64,000 bases of DNA from Cellulophaga tyrosinoxydans (GTDB taxonomy: Bacteria; Bacteroidota; Bacteroidia; Flavobacteriales; Flavobacteriaceae): the NCBI RefSeq assembly GCF_900176415.1, contig NZ_FWXO01000001.1, forward strand, positions 922,775 through 986,774, written 5' to 3'. The translations under genes and the position numbers were made by a program. Below, in pieces: positions 25,448 to 36,500 of the stretch. The notes beneath the pieces were generated by a model that saw nothing but the letters and a program-made list of their open reading frames with translations, was not told the origin of the DNA and searched no databases. How positions within the stretch are numbered: position 1 is the stretch's first letter; the number at the start of each line of letters is the position of its first letter.

Positions 25448-27294
25448 TACTGCTTTTGCCAAACGTTATTTTCGCCATTTACATCAGCCATTAATTGCGA
25501 CGGGTCTATAACAATTGCTTTAACTTGTGCTAAAGGTTTATTAATTGTGAAATCGTAGTTAGGATACGCCCATGCCCAATCAGGTAATACAGTGCGTTGT
25601 AGGTTGCTGTAAGGGTTTTCTTTTTCGCCATACATCATACGCAATGGTGCATAGTATGTTTCTTGAGTACCATCTTCATAAACCACTAAAACATCTATAG
25701 GCATTGGCATTTGACCAATACGCTCTAAAGTCACTTTGGTTTTTTCACCTTCTGCAGCAACAGTTTTTATACCGTAATCTATGGTGTTTGTTGTTTGTGT
25801 CCAGTCGGTTAAATACCAATCCAATTCTATCCCAGAAACTTTTTCAGCGGATCTTTTAATATCATTTGGCGTTGGGTGTTTAAATGCAAAATCTTGGTAG
25901 TACTTTTTAATAGTTTCCATTAACTTATCTTGACCAATAACATAGCCTAATTGAGACAAGAAAATTTCACCTTTGCTATACGCTGCAATACTATACGGCA
26001 TATTTTCAGCATAACGGTCTGCATGGGTAGTTTGTGGTTGTTCTTTGCCAGATTTTACCAAATAGTAATACCCTTTGTAAGCGCCTTCAAAAGGGTTGTC
26101 TTTTTTCTCACCCATATATTCGTTCATATATAATGACGAAATAAATGAAGTGAAACCTTCATCCATCCATTCGTGTTTAGACTCGTTTGATGCTAATATA
26201 TGTTGAAACCAAGAGTGTGCCATTTCATGTGCTGTTACGCCAACAAGGCTACCAAATTTACGTTCGCCAGTAATTAATGTAGACATCGCATATTCCATTC
26301 CACCGTCTCCACCTTGAATGATAGAATACTGTTCATAAGGGTATTTTCCAATATTTTTACTGAAAAATGTCATCATTTCTGCAGCTTTAGGCTGTAGATT
26401 TTTCCAATTTTCTGCAATCTCCTTTTTATTTTTATATAAGAAATGCAAGGTAGGTCCGTCTTCAACTTTTAAGGTGTCGTGAACATACTCAGGATCTGCC
26501 GCCCACATAAAATCATGAACCATAGGTGCTTTAAAATGCCAGGTTAATGTTTTGCCTTTTTGCTTCGCAATTTTAGTTCCTGGAGCTTCATACCCATGTC
26601 CAATTTCTTGTGGATTTTGTAAATATCCTGTTCCGCCAACGGTATAGGTTTTATCGATAGTTAGTTTTACATCAAAATTACCCCAAACACCATGAAACTC
26701 ACGAGCAATATAAGGGTCAGCATGCCAGCCTTCAAAATCATATTCTGCTAACTTTGGATACCACTGACTCATAGAAAGCGCCACTCCTTCTTTACTATCA
26801 CGCCCAGAACGACGAATCTGAATAGGAATTTGACCGTTAAAAACCATATCAAATGTAGCTTTTTCACCCGCTTTTATAGGCGTTGCTAGCTCTACAACTA
26901 AAACAGTTCCTACTTCTTTAAAATCAACAGACTTACCATTCTGTTTTAATGAAGTAACGTGTAAATACCCCATTTCTTCAGGACTAAGCGTAGAAATTCT
27001 ACTTTTTTTATCCTCCATCATTCTTCCATCTGGATCTGCAATACTTTGCAATCTCGCATCCATTTCGCTGCCTGGTTGAAAAGCATTAAAAAATAAATGA
27101 TAATAAACTCGAGTTAACGCATCAGGAGAATTGTTAGTGTATACTAATTGTTGTGTTCCTGTATATTGATGTGTTTTAACATCCATAGTAACATCCATAG
27201 TATAGTCTACATGCTGCTGCCAATAGCTTTGGTTTTGAGCAAATACAGTGCTACTGGTCACTAACACGAAAAGGGAAAGGATAATTTTTCTCAT
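25447..27294 (-). CDS. M1 family metallopeptidase (aminopeptidase N-like)
   Basis: 615 residues from the ATG at 27294, where a clean signal peptide begins (MRKIILSLFVLVTSSTVFAQ); the frame extends 16 codons further upstream with no likely start. The zinc site HEMAHSWFQH is near residue 354 with the third ligand in DEGFTSF, and the exopeptidase GGMEYAM (normally GAMEN) loop lies before it. The change from GAMEN to GGMEY is notable and is found in other exported Bacteroidota members. It is a periplasmic peptidase. The stop codon is followed at once by a heptamer array and then a terminator. Confidence 0.92.
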   Translation of the reverse strand: MRKIILSLFVLVTSSTVFAQNQSYWQQHVDYTMDVTMDVKTHQYTGTQQLVYTNNSPDALTRVYYHLFFNAFQPGSEMDARLQSIADPDGRMMEDKKSRISTLSPEEMGYLHVTSLKQNGKSVDFKEVGTVLVVELATPIKAGEKATFDMVFNGQIPIQIRRSGRDSKEGVALSMSQWYPKLAEYDFEGWHADPYIAREFHGVWGNFDVKLTIDKTYTVGGTGYLQNPQEIGHGYEAPGTKIAKQKGKTLTWHFKAPMVHDFMWAADPEYVHDTLKVEDGPTLHFLYKNKKEIAENWKNLQPKAAEMMTFFSKNIGKYPYEQYSIIQGGDGGMEYAMSTLITGERKFGSLVGVTAHEMAHSWFQHILASNESKHEWMDEGFTSFISSLYMNEYMGEKKDNPFEGAYKGYYYLVKSGKEQPQTTHADRYAENMPYSIAAYSKGEIFLSQLGYVIGQDKLMETIKKYYQDFAFKHPTPNDIKRSAEKVSGIELDWYLTDWTQTTNTIDYGIKTVAAEGEKTKVTLERIGQMPMPIDVLVVYEDGTQETYYAPLRMMYGEKENPYSNLQRTVLPDWAWAYPNYDFTINKPLAQVKAIVIDPSQLMADVNGENNVWQKQ

Positions 27295-27330
27295 TGCAAA
27301 AATTTGATTTAGTATGATTAATATAAAAAC

Positions 27331-27354
27331 AGAAAGCGACACAGGTCGCTTTCT
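27331..27354 (-). terminator. Rho-independent terminator of the S8 peptidase gene
   Basis: AGAAAGCGAC-acag-GTCGCTTTCT is a perfect 10-bp stem followed on the minus strand by GTTTTTAT. Confidence 0.85.
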
Positions 27355-27370
27355 ATTCTAGTACTCTTTT

Positions 27371-29008
27371 TTATAATTTAGCCTTACCTGTAGCAACTTG
27401 ATCCGCTAGGATTAGTGCATTATAGGCATTGGCCATTTTACCTGATGTTGAAAGTTTATTAAAATCGGTAGATTTAGAATCTTCTCCTACAACAACTTTT
27501 GCTTTAGTAGTAATTCCAGATTGCATAATAATTTTCTTCACCTCTACAGCAGTTAATTTAGGGTACTGCGAACGGATTAAGGCCGCTATACCAGCAACTC
27601 CAGGAGCAGCCATTGAAGTACCACCCATATATTCGTATTTACTGTTAGGCACTGTAGAATAAATTTCACTACCTGGTGCAAATACGTCTACATTTATTGT
27701 ACCATAGTTCGAAAAAGAGGAAACCATTTGAGAACCATACTTGCTAGTTAAAGAACCTACAGTTAATACATTATCTGTAAATTCAGCTCCATTATTTACC
27801 TGATCGTTAGGGAAGTTTGGATTGTTTGGATCGTCTAAATTTTCACTATCGTTACCCGCAGCATGCACAAATAATACATCTTTAGAAGCTGCATACTTAA
27901 GCGCGTCATACACCCATTGCGCATTTGGAGAGAATGCTTTTCCAAAACTAGCATTAATAATTTTAGCACCATTATCTACGGCATAGCGAATACCTAAAGC
28001 AATATCTTTATCATATTCATCTCCGTTTGGTACGGCTCTAATACTCATTAAGGCTACGTTATTAGCAACACCATCAACACCCTTGCCATTTCCACGTTGC
28101 GCTCCAATAATACCAGCTACATGTGTTCCATGACTTTCTGTATCTACACGATTTTGCGGATTACCGTTACCATATTTGGTATCTGTAATGTCGTATGGAT
28201 TATCGCCTACTGGCTTTCTTCCATCAAAATCAATATTTAAATTGTAATTCAACATTTCGGTAATCTGAGTAATATCATCTTTAAGGCTTTCTAAAACTTC
28301 CGTAATAGAATCTCCATATTGAAACATTTGACCAATAATAGATTGACTTTGCAGCAACGTTTGGTCTTCTGTTTTAATTGCCGCAACTTCTTTTTTCGTG
28401 TAATCAGATTTTCCTAAATGTTTAGAAATAGCTTCATGTGCACTTTGTACTACAGGATACATTTGATCTAGTTGTGATTTGTATCCCATGTATTTTTGGG
28501 TGTCAGCATCAATTTTTGCTTTCGCTTTTGCTTGCATGGCAGCATCGCCAAGTTTTAATTTTAAAACACGTGCAGCCTCTAATTGTTCGTTGTAAGATTC
28601 ACCAAGAAAATTGTATCCATGGATATCATCTACATATCCATTATTGTCGTCATCTTTATTATTACCTGGAATTTCTTTCGTGTTTGTCCATAAAACATTT
28701 ACTAAATCTTCATGTTTTAAATCCATTCCAGAATCTAAAACTGCCACGATAACTTTATCTCCTTTTTTATTTTTAATTAATTCGGTATACGCTTTTTCAA
28801 CGGCCATACCCGGAATAGTATCAAGAAATAAATCTTTATGTCCCCATGTTTGTTTTTCCGTTTCTGAAAGTTGAGATACCTTAAGGGGTAAAGTGTCTAT
28901 ATTTTCTACAGGGGTACTTACTAATACTGGCGCAGTAGCTCCACAACCAGCTAATAATAAAGAGCTAACCGCTAGCCCAATGAGGGGTTTTGAAAAATTG
29001 AATGTCAT
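27371..29008 (-). CDS. S8 family subtilisin-like serine protease, lipoprotein
   Basis: 545 residues. The lipoprotein signal ends LLLAGC (Cys22). The catalytic triad is complete: Asp in AVLDSGMDLKHEDL (near residue 92), His in SHGTHVAG (near 296) and Ser in GGTSMAAPGVAG (near 464). Between Asp and His lies an insert of about 150 residues with predicted helices (about 130-260), a pattern seen in Bacteroidota members. It probably degrades proteins in the periplasm or at the outer membrane. It has its own terminator and precedes the M1 peptidase gene on the same strand. Confidence 0.93.
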   Translation of the reverse strand: MTFNFSKPLIGLAVSSLLLAGCGATAPVLVSTPVENIDTLPLKVSQLSETEKQTWGHKDLFLDTIPGMAVEKAYTELIKNKKGDKVIVAVLDSGMDLKHEDLVNVLWTNTKEIPGNNKDDDNNGYVDDIHGYNFLGESYNEQLEAARVLKLKLGDAAMQAKAKAKIDADTQKYMGYKSQLDQMYPVVQSAHEAISKHLGKSDYTKKEVAAIKTEDQTLLQSQSIIGQMFQYGDSITEVLESLKDDITQITEMLNYNLNIDFDGRKPVGDNPYDITDTKYGNGNPQNRVDTESHGTHVAGIIGAQRGNGKGVDGVANNVALMSIRAVPNGDEYDKDIALGIRYAVDNGAKIINASFGKAFSPNAQWVYDALKYAASKDVLFVHAAGNDSENLDDPNNPNFPNDQVNNGAEFTDNVLTVGSLTSKYGSQMVSSFSNYGTINVDVFAPGSEIYSTVPNSKYEYMGGTSMAAPGVAGIAALIRSQYPKLTAVEVKKIIMQSGITTKAKVVVGEDSKSTDFNKLSTSGKMANAYNALILADQVATGKAKL

Positions 29009-29079
29009 AATTTGAGTTAATTTATTAGTGTTTTTTATGGTTTTAAAAATTAATATGAAATGAATAAAGACGTAGCTCT

Positions 29080-29943
29080 TTATCCAAAGATAGATTCAAA
29101 AGTATGTATGTTTTTTAGTCTGATTCCTTTTTCGGTTTCTTCCAAAGTACAGAGTTCGTTGTGCGCATCGTGCTCTAAAAAAAGCAGGTATTCATTTTTG
29201 GCAGCGTTATTTAAAAATAATTCCTTTTCAGCCAGTGTTAAAAGCGGACGCGTATCATAACCCATAACATAAGGCAATGGAATGTGCCCCACAGTGGGCA
29301 AAAGATCAGCCATAAAAACTAAAGTTTTCCCTTGGTATTTTATATGTGGAATCATTTGCTTGTCGGTGTGGCCATCAACAAACAAAATATCAAAACCTAA
29401 TTCACAATTTTCAAGAAAACTCGAATCAGAATTTCTTTGGATAAAATTTAATTGTCCACTTTCTTCCATAGGGAGTAAGTTTTCTTTTAAGAAGGAAGCT
29501 TTTTCACGATTGTTGGGTTTTGTTGCCCATTCCCAATGCGCTGCATTAGTCCAAAATTTGGCATTTTTAAAGGCAGGCTCATAACCTGTACGGTCTTTAT
29601 TCCATTGGATACTGCCTCCACAATGATCAAAATGAAGGTGGGTCATAAAAACATCGGTAATATCATCTTTATGAAATCCATGTTTTTGTAAAGATTTATC
29701 TAAAGTATGATCGCCCCACATGCTGTAATAGCCAAAAAACTTATCGGATTGTTTGTTTCCCATTCCAGTATCAATCAGAATAAGTTGATTGTTATGTTCA
29801 ATCAATAAACTACGAGCAGCTAGATCTATTCTATTGTCATTATCTGCGGGATTGGTTTTATTCCAAAGCGTTTTTGGAACCACGCCAAACATGGCGCCAC
29901 CATCTAGCTTAAAATTGCCAGTTTCTATGGGGTATAACTTCAT
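29080..29943 (-). CDS. MBL-fold metallo-hydrolase
   Basis: 287 residues without a signal peptide. The metal-binding motif THLHFDHCGG (HxHxDH, near residue 101) is present, as is the FVDGHTDKQMIPH block that supplies a further His. The N-terminal GAMFGVVP and IDTGMGNKQSDKF pattern resembles the AHL-lactonase-like group of the superfamily. It should bind two zinc ions and hydrolyse an ester or lactone. Whether it is a quorum-quenching lactonase cannot be told here. No operon partner. Confidence 0.85.
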   Translation of the reverse strand: MKLYPIETGNFKLDGGAMFGVVPKTLWNKTNPADNDNRIDLAARSLLIEHNNQLILIDTGMGNKQSDKFFGYYSMWGDHTLDKSLQKHGFHKDDITDVFMTHLHFDHCGGSIQWNKDRTGYEPAFKNAKFWTNAAHWEWATKPNNREKASFLKENLLPMEESGQLNFIQRNSDSSFLENCELGFDILFVDGHTDKQMIPHIKYQGKTLVFMADLLPTVGHIPLPYVMGYDTRPLLTLAEKELFLNNAAKNEYLLFLEHDAHNELCTLEETEKGIRLKNIHTFESIFG

Positions 29944-30043
29944 TTAATTTTAATAATCTCGAAATTTAAGAAAATCAAAAAACAATTTTGAAGAATTAAG
30001 AATTTTTAACTCCTTAAGATGATAAATGATTGCTTAATTATGA

Positions 30044-31093
30044 TTAGTATACCGCAGAACTAAAATATTTTTTACGTAGCCAAAAAGAAACCCGTACTAA
30101 TAAGATTAGTGCTGGCACTTCTACCAAGGGTCCAATAACTCCTGTAAAGGCTTGACCTGAATTTAAACCAAATACGGCAATGGCCACAGCAATAGCTAAT
30201 TCAAAATTATTACCTGCTGCAGTAAAGGCAACTGCGGCTGTTTCGTCATATTTAGCACCCATTGCTTTTGTAAAGAAAAAGCCTATGATAAACATAAGTG
30301 TAAAGTAGATTAATAAAGGCACTGCTATTAACACAACGTCTCCGGGTATGGTAACAATTAATTCTCCTTTTAATGAGAACATAATTATAATGGTAAATAA
30401 AAGCGCAATCAGAGTTAACGGTGAAATTGCTGGAATAAATTTTTGGGAATACCAATCTTCACCTTTAAGTTTTACTAATAAATATCTGCTGAGAATTCCA
30501 AGTAAAAAGGGTACACCTAAATAAATAGCGACACTCTCGGCAATAGTGGCAATTGAAATTTCTACAATAGCACCATCAAAACCAAAATACGGCGGTAAGA
30601 CCGTAATAAAAAGCCAAGCATAAAAACTATAGGCAAAAACCTGAAATATACTGTTCAACGCTACGAGACCTGCTCCATACTCGCTGCTACCCTCGGCAAG
30701 ATCATTCCAGACCAATACCATGGCAATACAGCGCGCTAGACCAATTAATATTAAGCCCACCATATATTCCGGATAGTCTTGTAGAAAAACTACCGCTAGA
30801 ATAAACATTAAAATAGGACCGAGAACCCAATTTAAAAACAGTGAAATAGACAAGATCTTAACATTTTTAAAAACCTTGGGAAGTAAGCTATAATTAACTT
30901 TGGCTAGCGGAGGGTACATCATTAAAATAAGTCCGATTGCAATAGGGATATTCGTAGTGCCAGTACTTGCGCTATTGATTAATTTAGGAAATGAAGGAAA
31001 TAAATTACCAATCCCCACGCCAATTATCATGGCTAGAAAAATCCAAAGCGTTAGGTAATTATCAAGAAAGCTTAATTTTTTACTTTTTGGCAT
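30044..31093 (-). CDS. acr3: Acr3-family arsenite efflux transporter
   Basis: 349 residues with about ten membrane helices. It follows the Acr3 pattern: [21 protein letters not shown] at the start, [45 protein letters not shown] with the essential Cys in helix 4, and [19 protein letters not shown]. It exports arsenite across the inner membrane using the proton-motive force. It is the last gene of the operon arsR, DUF6428, GNAT, arsC-like, acr3, two bases after the arsC-like stop. Confidence 0.95.
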   Translation of the reverse strand: MPKSKKLSFLDNYLTLWIFLAMIIGVGIGNLFPSFPKLINSASTGTTNIPIAIGLILMMYPPLAKVNYSLLPKVFKNVKILSISLFLNWVLGPILMFILAVVFLQDYPEYMVGLILIGLARCIAMVLVWNDLAEGSSEYGAGLVALNSIFQVFAYSFYAWLFITVLPPYFGFDGAIVEISIATIAESVAIYLGVPFLLGILSRYLLVKLKGEDWYSQKFIPAISPLTLIALLFTIIIMFSLKGELIVTIPGDVVLIAVPLLIYFTLMFIIGFFFTKAMGAKYDETAAVAFTAAGNNFELAIAVAIAVFGLNSGQAFTGVIGPLVEVPALILLVRVSFWLRKKYFSSAVY

Positions 31094-31095
31094 AT

Positions 31096-31725
31096 TTAGG
31101 CTTTTATTTTTGAAAACACATACATCATTTCTGTTGCAATTTGATTGCTACGTTCTAGATATTTTTCTGCTTGTTGTGGGGTATTGTCAAATGCTTTTGG
31201 ATCTTCGAAGGTAATAGGAATGCGTTTTTCTGCACCCGCAATAAACGGACAACCACCATCTGCTTGTGAACAGGTCATTATAGCTGCAAATTGTGAATTA
31301 GGGTTAAAATCGTCATCATATTTTTTTGAAAACCCAATAACTGGGGCTTCATTAGCGGCATATTTAATGCTATAAACAGGATTTTCTCCTTTAGAAAGCG
31401 TGAAAATTTGAAAACCTGACTTTTTTAAAGTTTCTGCCACCATTGGGAATAGTGCTGTAGCTTCGGTTCCACCAGAATAGGAAAAGACATTTTTAATCTC
31501 AAAATAATTTGCCATTACTTGAGCCCATACTTGCGATAAATGACTTCTTCTAGAGTTGTGCGTACAAATAAAATTAAGTCGTATGGTATTATTTGTCGAA
31601 CTTTTTTCTTGAATAAAATCTATTAGTGGTTGCAGTGTTTGTTTTCTTTCTTCAGTAATGGCATTCGCATCTAAAGAAGTTACAACTTTTTTGATAGTCG
31701 AAAATAATGAGCTCGTTTGTGTCAC
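31096..31725 (-). CDS. arsC: Arsenate reductase-like low-molecular-weight phosphatase
   Basis: 209 residues. The phosphate-binding loop CTHNSRRSH (near residue 50) matches the CxxNxxRS of LMW-PTP-type ArsC. Other blocks are [28 protein letters not shown] with the pair of Cys that could serve the disulfide relay, and [13 protein letters not shown]. It should reduce arsenate to arsenite for export by the adjacent Acr3. The start is a GTG at 31725, since no ATG is available upstream of the catalytic loop. It is tightly packed in the ars operon. Confidence 0.88.
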   Translation of the reverse strand: MTQTSSLFSTIKKVVTSLDANAITEERKQTLQPLIDFIQEKSSTNNTIRLNFICTHNSRRSHLSQVWAQVMANYFEIKNVFSYSGGTEATALFPMVAETLKKSGFQIFTLSKGENPVYSIKYAANEAPVIGFSKKYDDDFNPNSQFAAIMTCSQADGGCPFIAGAEKRIPITFEDPKAFDNTPQQAEKYLERSNQIATEMMYVFSKIKA

Positions 31726-31735
31726 TTTTATTTTT

Positions 31736-32224
31736 TTAAATCCCTATTAATTTACTTCTTCGTTCTAAGAGGACATTGTCAAGCCAAATGCCATTAAGTT
31801 TCCCTATTTTTTCGCGATAGCCAATAACTCTAAATCCGCATTTAATGTGCATTTGTATGCTGGCTTCATTGGCTTTCATGATGCCTGATTGCAGTGTCCA
31901 AAGTCCATTTTCTTCGCTAATTTTTATAAGTTCTAGCAAAAGTTTTTTGCCATAACCTTTGCCTCGTGCATGTTCTGCCACGTAGACACTCACTTCGGCT
32001 ACACCACCGTAAACACATCTGCTAGAAACCGGAGCTAATGAGCCCCAGCCCATAATGGTAGTATTTTCAATGATTACAATTCTTCCAAACGGCAAATGTG
32101 ATGTGTCCCATTGTTCCCATGTAGGAACTTGGGTTTCAAAAGTTGCCACGCCTGTTTTTATACCTTCGGCATAAATGGCGGCAACTTGTGGATAATTGAC
32201 ACTGGTAATAAGCGCAAAGTTCAT
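31736..32224 (-). CDS. GNAT acetyltransferase of the PAT/ArsN type
   Basis: 162 residues. It resembles phosphinothricin-type acetyltransferases: AAIYAEGIKTGVATFETQVPTWEQW at the start, the acetyl-CoA loop EHARGKGYGKKLL (near residue 90) and GIMKANEASIQMHIKCGFRVIGYREKIGKLNGIWLD near the end. Members found in ars operons (ArsN1) acetylate the organoarsenical arsinothricin in other bacteria. The placement here, one base from the DUF6428 stop and 10 bp from the arsC-like gene, favours such a role, though this is inference. Confidence 0.82.
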   Translation of the reverse strand: MNFALITSVNYPQVAAIYAEGIKTGVATFETQVPTWEQWDTSHLPFGRIVIIENTTIMGWGSLAPVSSRCVYGGVAEVSVYVAEHARGKGYGKKLLLELIKISEENGLWTLQSGIMKANEASIQMHIKCGFRVIGYREKIGKLNGIWLDNVLLERRSKLIGI

Positions 32225-32692
32225 TTAGCAACAACCAGAATTAGGATTACAACTTACTGCTTTTTGCAAATCGCCTAATTTTACTTTTTGCTTTTCTGCA
32301 GGAATTCCGCAATTATCTTTTGCTAAACAATCTGTTTGTTTGGTAGTTAGCAAAAAGTTCGTTCCGTTAAAATCTAAACCAAACTTTCCGATAGTATCCC
32401 CTTGGTATTCTACTTCTATTTCAAGGTCTTCTAGTTCTAGCACTTTTTCAGACAATTCTATAATATGAACTAGTTTTTCAGGGTGCAATCTATGGTCATA
32501 ATCATTGGCATTCCATAGTTGAAAGTTTGCCACTTCCTCTTTACGCACTGTACCACCACAATCAATAAAGTGCTTGCTTATTTTACCTACTTCTGTTACA
32601 TGAAAATGGTTGGGTACTAAATCGCCATTTGGCAATTGAAAGGCTATAGTATCTAACGAATTTAATTTTGCTTTAACTTCTGATAACTTCAT
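32225..32692 (-). CDS. DUF6428 family protein of the ars operon
   Basis: 155 residues from the ATG at 32692 (MKLSEVKAKL); a longer frame begins inside arsR and is less likely. The sequence ISKHFIDCGGTVRKEEVANFQLWNANDYDHRLHPEKL is characteristic of DUF6428. Cys pairs appear near the C-terminus (QTDCLAKDNCGIP and a terminal NPNSGCC). The family is found in arsenic operons of Bacteroidota but its role is unproven. A metal- or arsenic-binding function is suggested by the Cys content. It begins 19 bp after the arsR stop. Confidence 0.8.
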   Translation of the reverse strand: MKLSEVKAKLNSLDTIAFQLPNGDLVPNHFHVTEVGKISKHFIDCGGTVRKEEVANFQLWNANDYDHRLHPEKLVHIIELSEKVLELEDLEIEVEYQGDTIGKFGLDFNGTNFLLTTKQTDCLAKDNCGIPAEKQKVKLGDLQKAVSCNPNSGCC

Positions 32693-32711
32693 ACTATTTT
32701 TTTTTAAATAA

Positions 32712-33044
32712 TTAACAACACCCATTGTTTATAAGGGTGTCTAGATTAAGAAAATCTTGTAGTTTGGCTTTCATAGCAGCCCAGTTTTCTGGGTGTATAC
32801 AATAACAAACGCTAGTGCCTTCTACGGTGCCTTTTATAAGGCCTAATTGTTTTAGTTCTTTTAAATGCTGCGAAATTGTGGGTTGCGCAAGCCCTATTTC
32901 ACTGACCAAATCGCCGCAAATACACGCATTAATTTTAAATAAATGTTGTAAAATAGCTACTCTAGCAGGGTGACTAAAGGCTTTAGCAAACAAGGCTAAT
33001 TCGTTTTGTTGATCCGTAAATATTTCAGATTTGGCTAAACCCAT
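32712..33044 (-). CDS. arsR: ArsR/SmtB-family transcriptional repressor
   Basis: 110 residues with one winged-helix domain. The recognition helix region is SEIGLAQPTISQHLKELKQLGLI. The Cys pair INACICGDL (about residues 41-43) is in the place of the ELCxCDL arsenite-binding motif, and a terminal CC is also present. It should repress the ars operon and release DNA when arsenite binds. It is the first gene of the operon; the upstream AT-rich region holds a weak -7 box (TAATATTG on the minus strand). Confidence 0.93.
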   Translation of the reverse strand: MGLAKSEIFTDQQNELALFAKAFSHPARVAILQHLFKINACICGDLVSEIGLAQPTISQHLKELKQLGLIKGTVEGTSVCYCIHPENWAAMKAKLQDFLNLDTLINNGCC

Positions 33045-33182
33045 AAATTTCTTTCATTTGTTCATTGCAATATTACGATTAATAAGAATACATTAAACAA
33101 AATATTTAATTTATTTTTAAAAATTTATAGAAATTACGATTTAAGGAGGCGTCCTTAAGTTTTAAAGTAGTGTTTTTTACTA

Positions 33183-33569
33183 TTAAATATAGGTAACTAC
33201 GTTTTCTAAAGCACTTTGTGTAAGTGGTTTAGTTAAGTATTTTTTAACTACTTTATGTTGTTCCGCACGTAGGGCATCGTTGGGGTCAATAGATGAACTC
33301 AACATAAATATTACGCACTTATTTTTTAGTTCATCAGGAAAATTTTCGCATTCATTTAAAAATTCAAAACCATCCATTTCTGGCATTCTAATATCTAAGA
33401 AGATAATATTTGGGAATTCATTTTCTGTATTGGACAAGTATTCTAAGGCCTCTTTGGCAGAAGTTTTTGCTATAATATTTTCTACCATGTTGGCTTTTTC
33501 TAAGACCGATTTATTAATAAAATTATCAATTTCTGAATCATCTATTAATAAGATATTTTTTATTTTCAT
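33183..33569 (-). CDS. Response-regulator receiver protein (single domain)
   Basis: 128 residues from the ATG at 33569 (MKIKNILLIDDSE), with a GTG at 33578 also possible. It is a lone receiver domain: the acidic pair in LIDDSE, the phospho-acceptor Asp in IIFLDIRMPEMDG (near 57), a Ser in FMLSSS and the Lys in YLTKPLT. There is no output domain, so it acts by protein contact. It starts 5 bp after the stop of the sensor kinase and is almost certainly its partner. Confidence 0.92.
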   Translation of the reverse strand: MKIKNILLIDDSEIDNFINKSVLEKANMVENIIAKTSAKEALEYLSNTENEFPNIIFLDIRMPEMDGFEFLNECENFPDELKNKCVIFMLSSSIDPNDALRAEQHKVVKKYLTKPLTQSALENVVTYI

Positions 33570-33574
33570 AAAAA

Positions 33575-36500
33575 TCACTTCATTTGGTTGGGTAAAATAA
33601 CGGTAAAAGTAGTCCCTTTATTTTCTTCTGATTCAACAGTTATTTTACCATCAATTTTTTCAACAATTTCTTTTACTACAAACAATCCAATACCTGTGCC
33701 CATAATTTTAGAAGACACTCTGTAAAACATTTTAAAAATGCTTTTTAAATGCTCTTGGGGTATACCTAAGCCATTATCTTTAATGGCAATTATCCCTTGA
33801 TCTTTTGTTGTGGTAATATTAATATTAATTATTGGATTAGACCCAGCTACATTATGATATTTAATAGCATTTGAAATTAGATTATTTAAGATAATGGAAA
33901 TCCTTTTTTTATCAGAATAAAACGCTAATGTATCAGTAATATTTACATGAATATTTATCTGACTCCTATTTTCTAAGTACCAAAAACTTTCCAACGAATC
34001 TTGAACAAGAGAATGAAAATCAATTTTTTCTGAAGCAACTTCTAAATGTCTGTTTTGAGAATACTGCACAATATCTTTAATAAAACTATCCAACCTTTTT
34101 ACAGATTGCTCCATCATTTGGAGTTTAAAGACCAAGTCTGGTTCTTTTTCTTCACTTAATATAATATTTATTAAACCTAAAACTGAGGCTAAAGGCGCTC
34201 TAAGTTCATGTGATGCACTGTATACAAACCTGTCTAATTCTGCATTGGTTTTGGAGAGTTCTATGTTCTGAGCTTCTAACCTTTTCTCTGCAAGTATTAA
34301 ATTGCTTATGTCAGATGCCATTCCTATAAAGCCAACAAATTCATCATCAATACCATAGAGAGGTATTGCTTTTACGGAAAGCGTAATGATTTTTCCATTT
34401 TTATGTTGAAGTCTAAATTTTGATTTAAATATTTTTCTTACCGCAATGGTCTGTTCCCATTCTTTGGATACTCTTTTTCTGTCTGGAGAGTAAGTTGAAT
34501 TTATCCATCCGTTGCCCATTGCTTCATCAAATTCTATTCCTGAATACTTAAGCCACTCTGCATTTACATAAGTACAGGCTCCTGAAGCATCTGATTGAAA
34601 AATTCCAACAGGAGTAGTGGAAGCTAATTTCCGAAACCGTGCCTCACTTTTTACTAATTCTTCTTCGGCTTCTTTTCGCTTAGTATTATCTATTGCGCTA
34701 ACTAAATAATGAGTTTTATTTTCAAGCTCTAGCGGTTCAATTGATATAAGCGCAGGTATTTGTTTTCCACTTTTTAGGGTGTAGGTAATTTCCTCGTCTC
34801 TTAAAAAACCTTGTTTTAAAAGTTTATTCCATACAACTTTTCTGTTCTCGGACTGTTCGTGTTTATTAAAATCAAGAACATCAGCATCAATTAGTTTTTT
34901 ACCAATCAAATTTTCTCTTGTAGTTTCAAGTAATGTGGCTACAGTTTCGTTGGCTTCTAATATAGTTCGCTCTTCATCAACAATAACTTTTCCTGCCAAA
35001 TTTGAATGAAACGACTTGTAAAATTTTTCCTGACTCTCTTTTAAATTAAGTTGTTCAAGAATTCTATCTGTTATATCAACGGCCGTACCATGCAGTTTAT
35101 TTATTTCTTCATCGTCATTATATAATATTTCTAACTCCACTAAAACGTGATGTATAGAATTGTCTTTGTGTAGTACTCGAAAACTAAAAGGGGTATTGTC
35201 TTTGTGCTCTATTCTATTTGCAATAAGATCCTCATGCATTTGTCTATCATCCGGATGTATACAGGCTGCGGCAGATTCAAAATTTAACGGGGTATTTTTA
35301 TCCATATCAAAGATGGTGTACATTCGTTGAGACCATTCTAAACTATTATCCCGAAGATCCCAACTCCAATACCCTATTTTACCTATGCGGATTGCCGATT
35401 CCATTTTGGCTTTGGTATACAATACTTCTTCTTCTGCTTTTTTAACGGCCGTAACATCACTAAAATATGCAGAAACCCCTGTGAGAGAAGGATAAATACG
35501 ATACTCTATCCATTTAGCCAATGGCTCACTATACCTAACCGCTTGTTTTATAGTCTGCGTTTCCATAGCTACATAAAAGTTTTCATGAAGTGCTGTACCT
35601 ATGAAGTTTGGAAAAACTTCCCAAATATTCTTCCCGATTAGTTCGGGATAATTGGGCGGTATAAACTCTTTTGCTTTTGCGCTTATGTAAGTAAAATTCC
35701 AGTTCAAATCAAAGGCAACAAAGGCATCTGTAATACGTTCGGTAAGTTCTCTATATTTTTGCTCGCTTTCTTTTATTTGTGCAGTAGCTTTTTCTTTTTC
35801 TGTTATGTCTTGTAATATGCCTTGAAAAAGATTATTGGGTAGCATTTTAACTCTAGTCTCCGCTAAAAATTTGGTTTTGTCTTTGCGAATAAGCTTTCTA
35901 ACAGAACTAACAGTTTGTCCTTTCTTAAGATCGTCGAATTTTAAAGGTATTTTATGTAAACATTCTGGCTCAATAAAATCGAGCACATTTTTACCAATAA
36001 AATACTCCTTTGATGCTTTAAACATCGATATTAATTGAATGTTTACATCTAAAAAATTAGCATTTTGGTCCAGTAAAAAAATACCATCTGTAGCATTTTC
36101 AATAAGTAGTCTATATTTTTCTTCACTATCAATTAATAAGGCTGATTTTTCCTTTACTAATTTATCAAGTCGGTTGGGTTGTCTTAATAAATACCAAACA
36201 AAAACTCCGCCAATAATGGCTAATAGTAGGCCTAATATAGAGAAACTCAATACGGTTGTAAACAACTCTTTTTTCTTTGAGAAAACAGATAGTTTCCATT
36301 CGCCTTTTGTCATACTTATAGTTTTGCTATAGGCATTTTTTTCAGAAAATGAATTTGTAGAAAAGAAAATTTCTTCGGTCTTATCGGCATTTACTTTTGC
36401 TAGTTGATAGGCATATTTACCCTCCGAGTTTTTAGAAATTTGGATGGCTTGTAATAAATTTGGAAGTTTTATAACGGCGGCTGAGAATCCTTGAAATTTA

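Noticed and set aside
28438-28874. Two overlapping forward ORFs of 104 and 87 codons
   Set aside because: They are antisense frames of the S8 peptidase gene with no features of their own.
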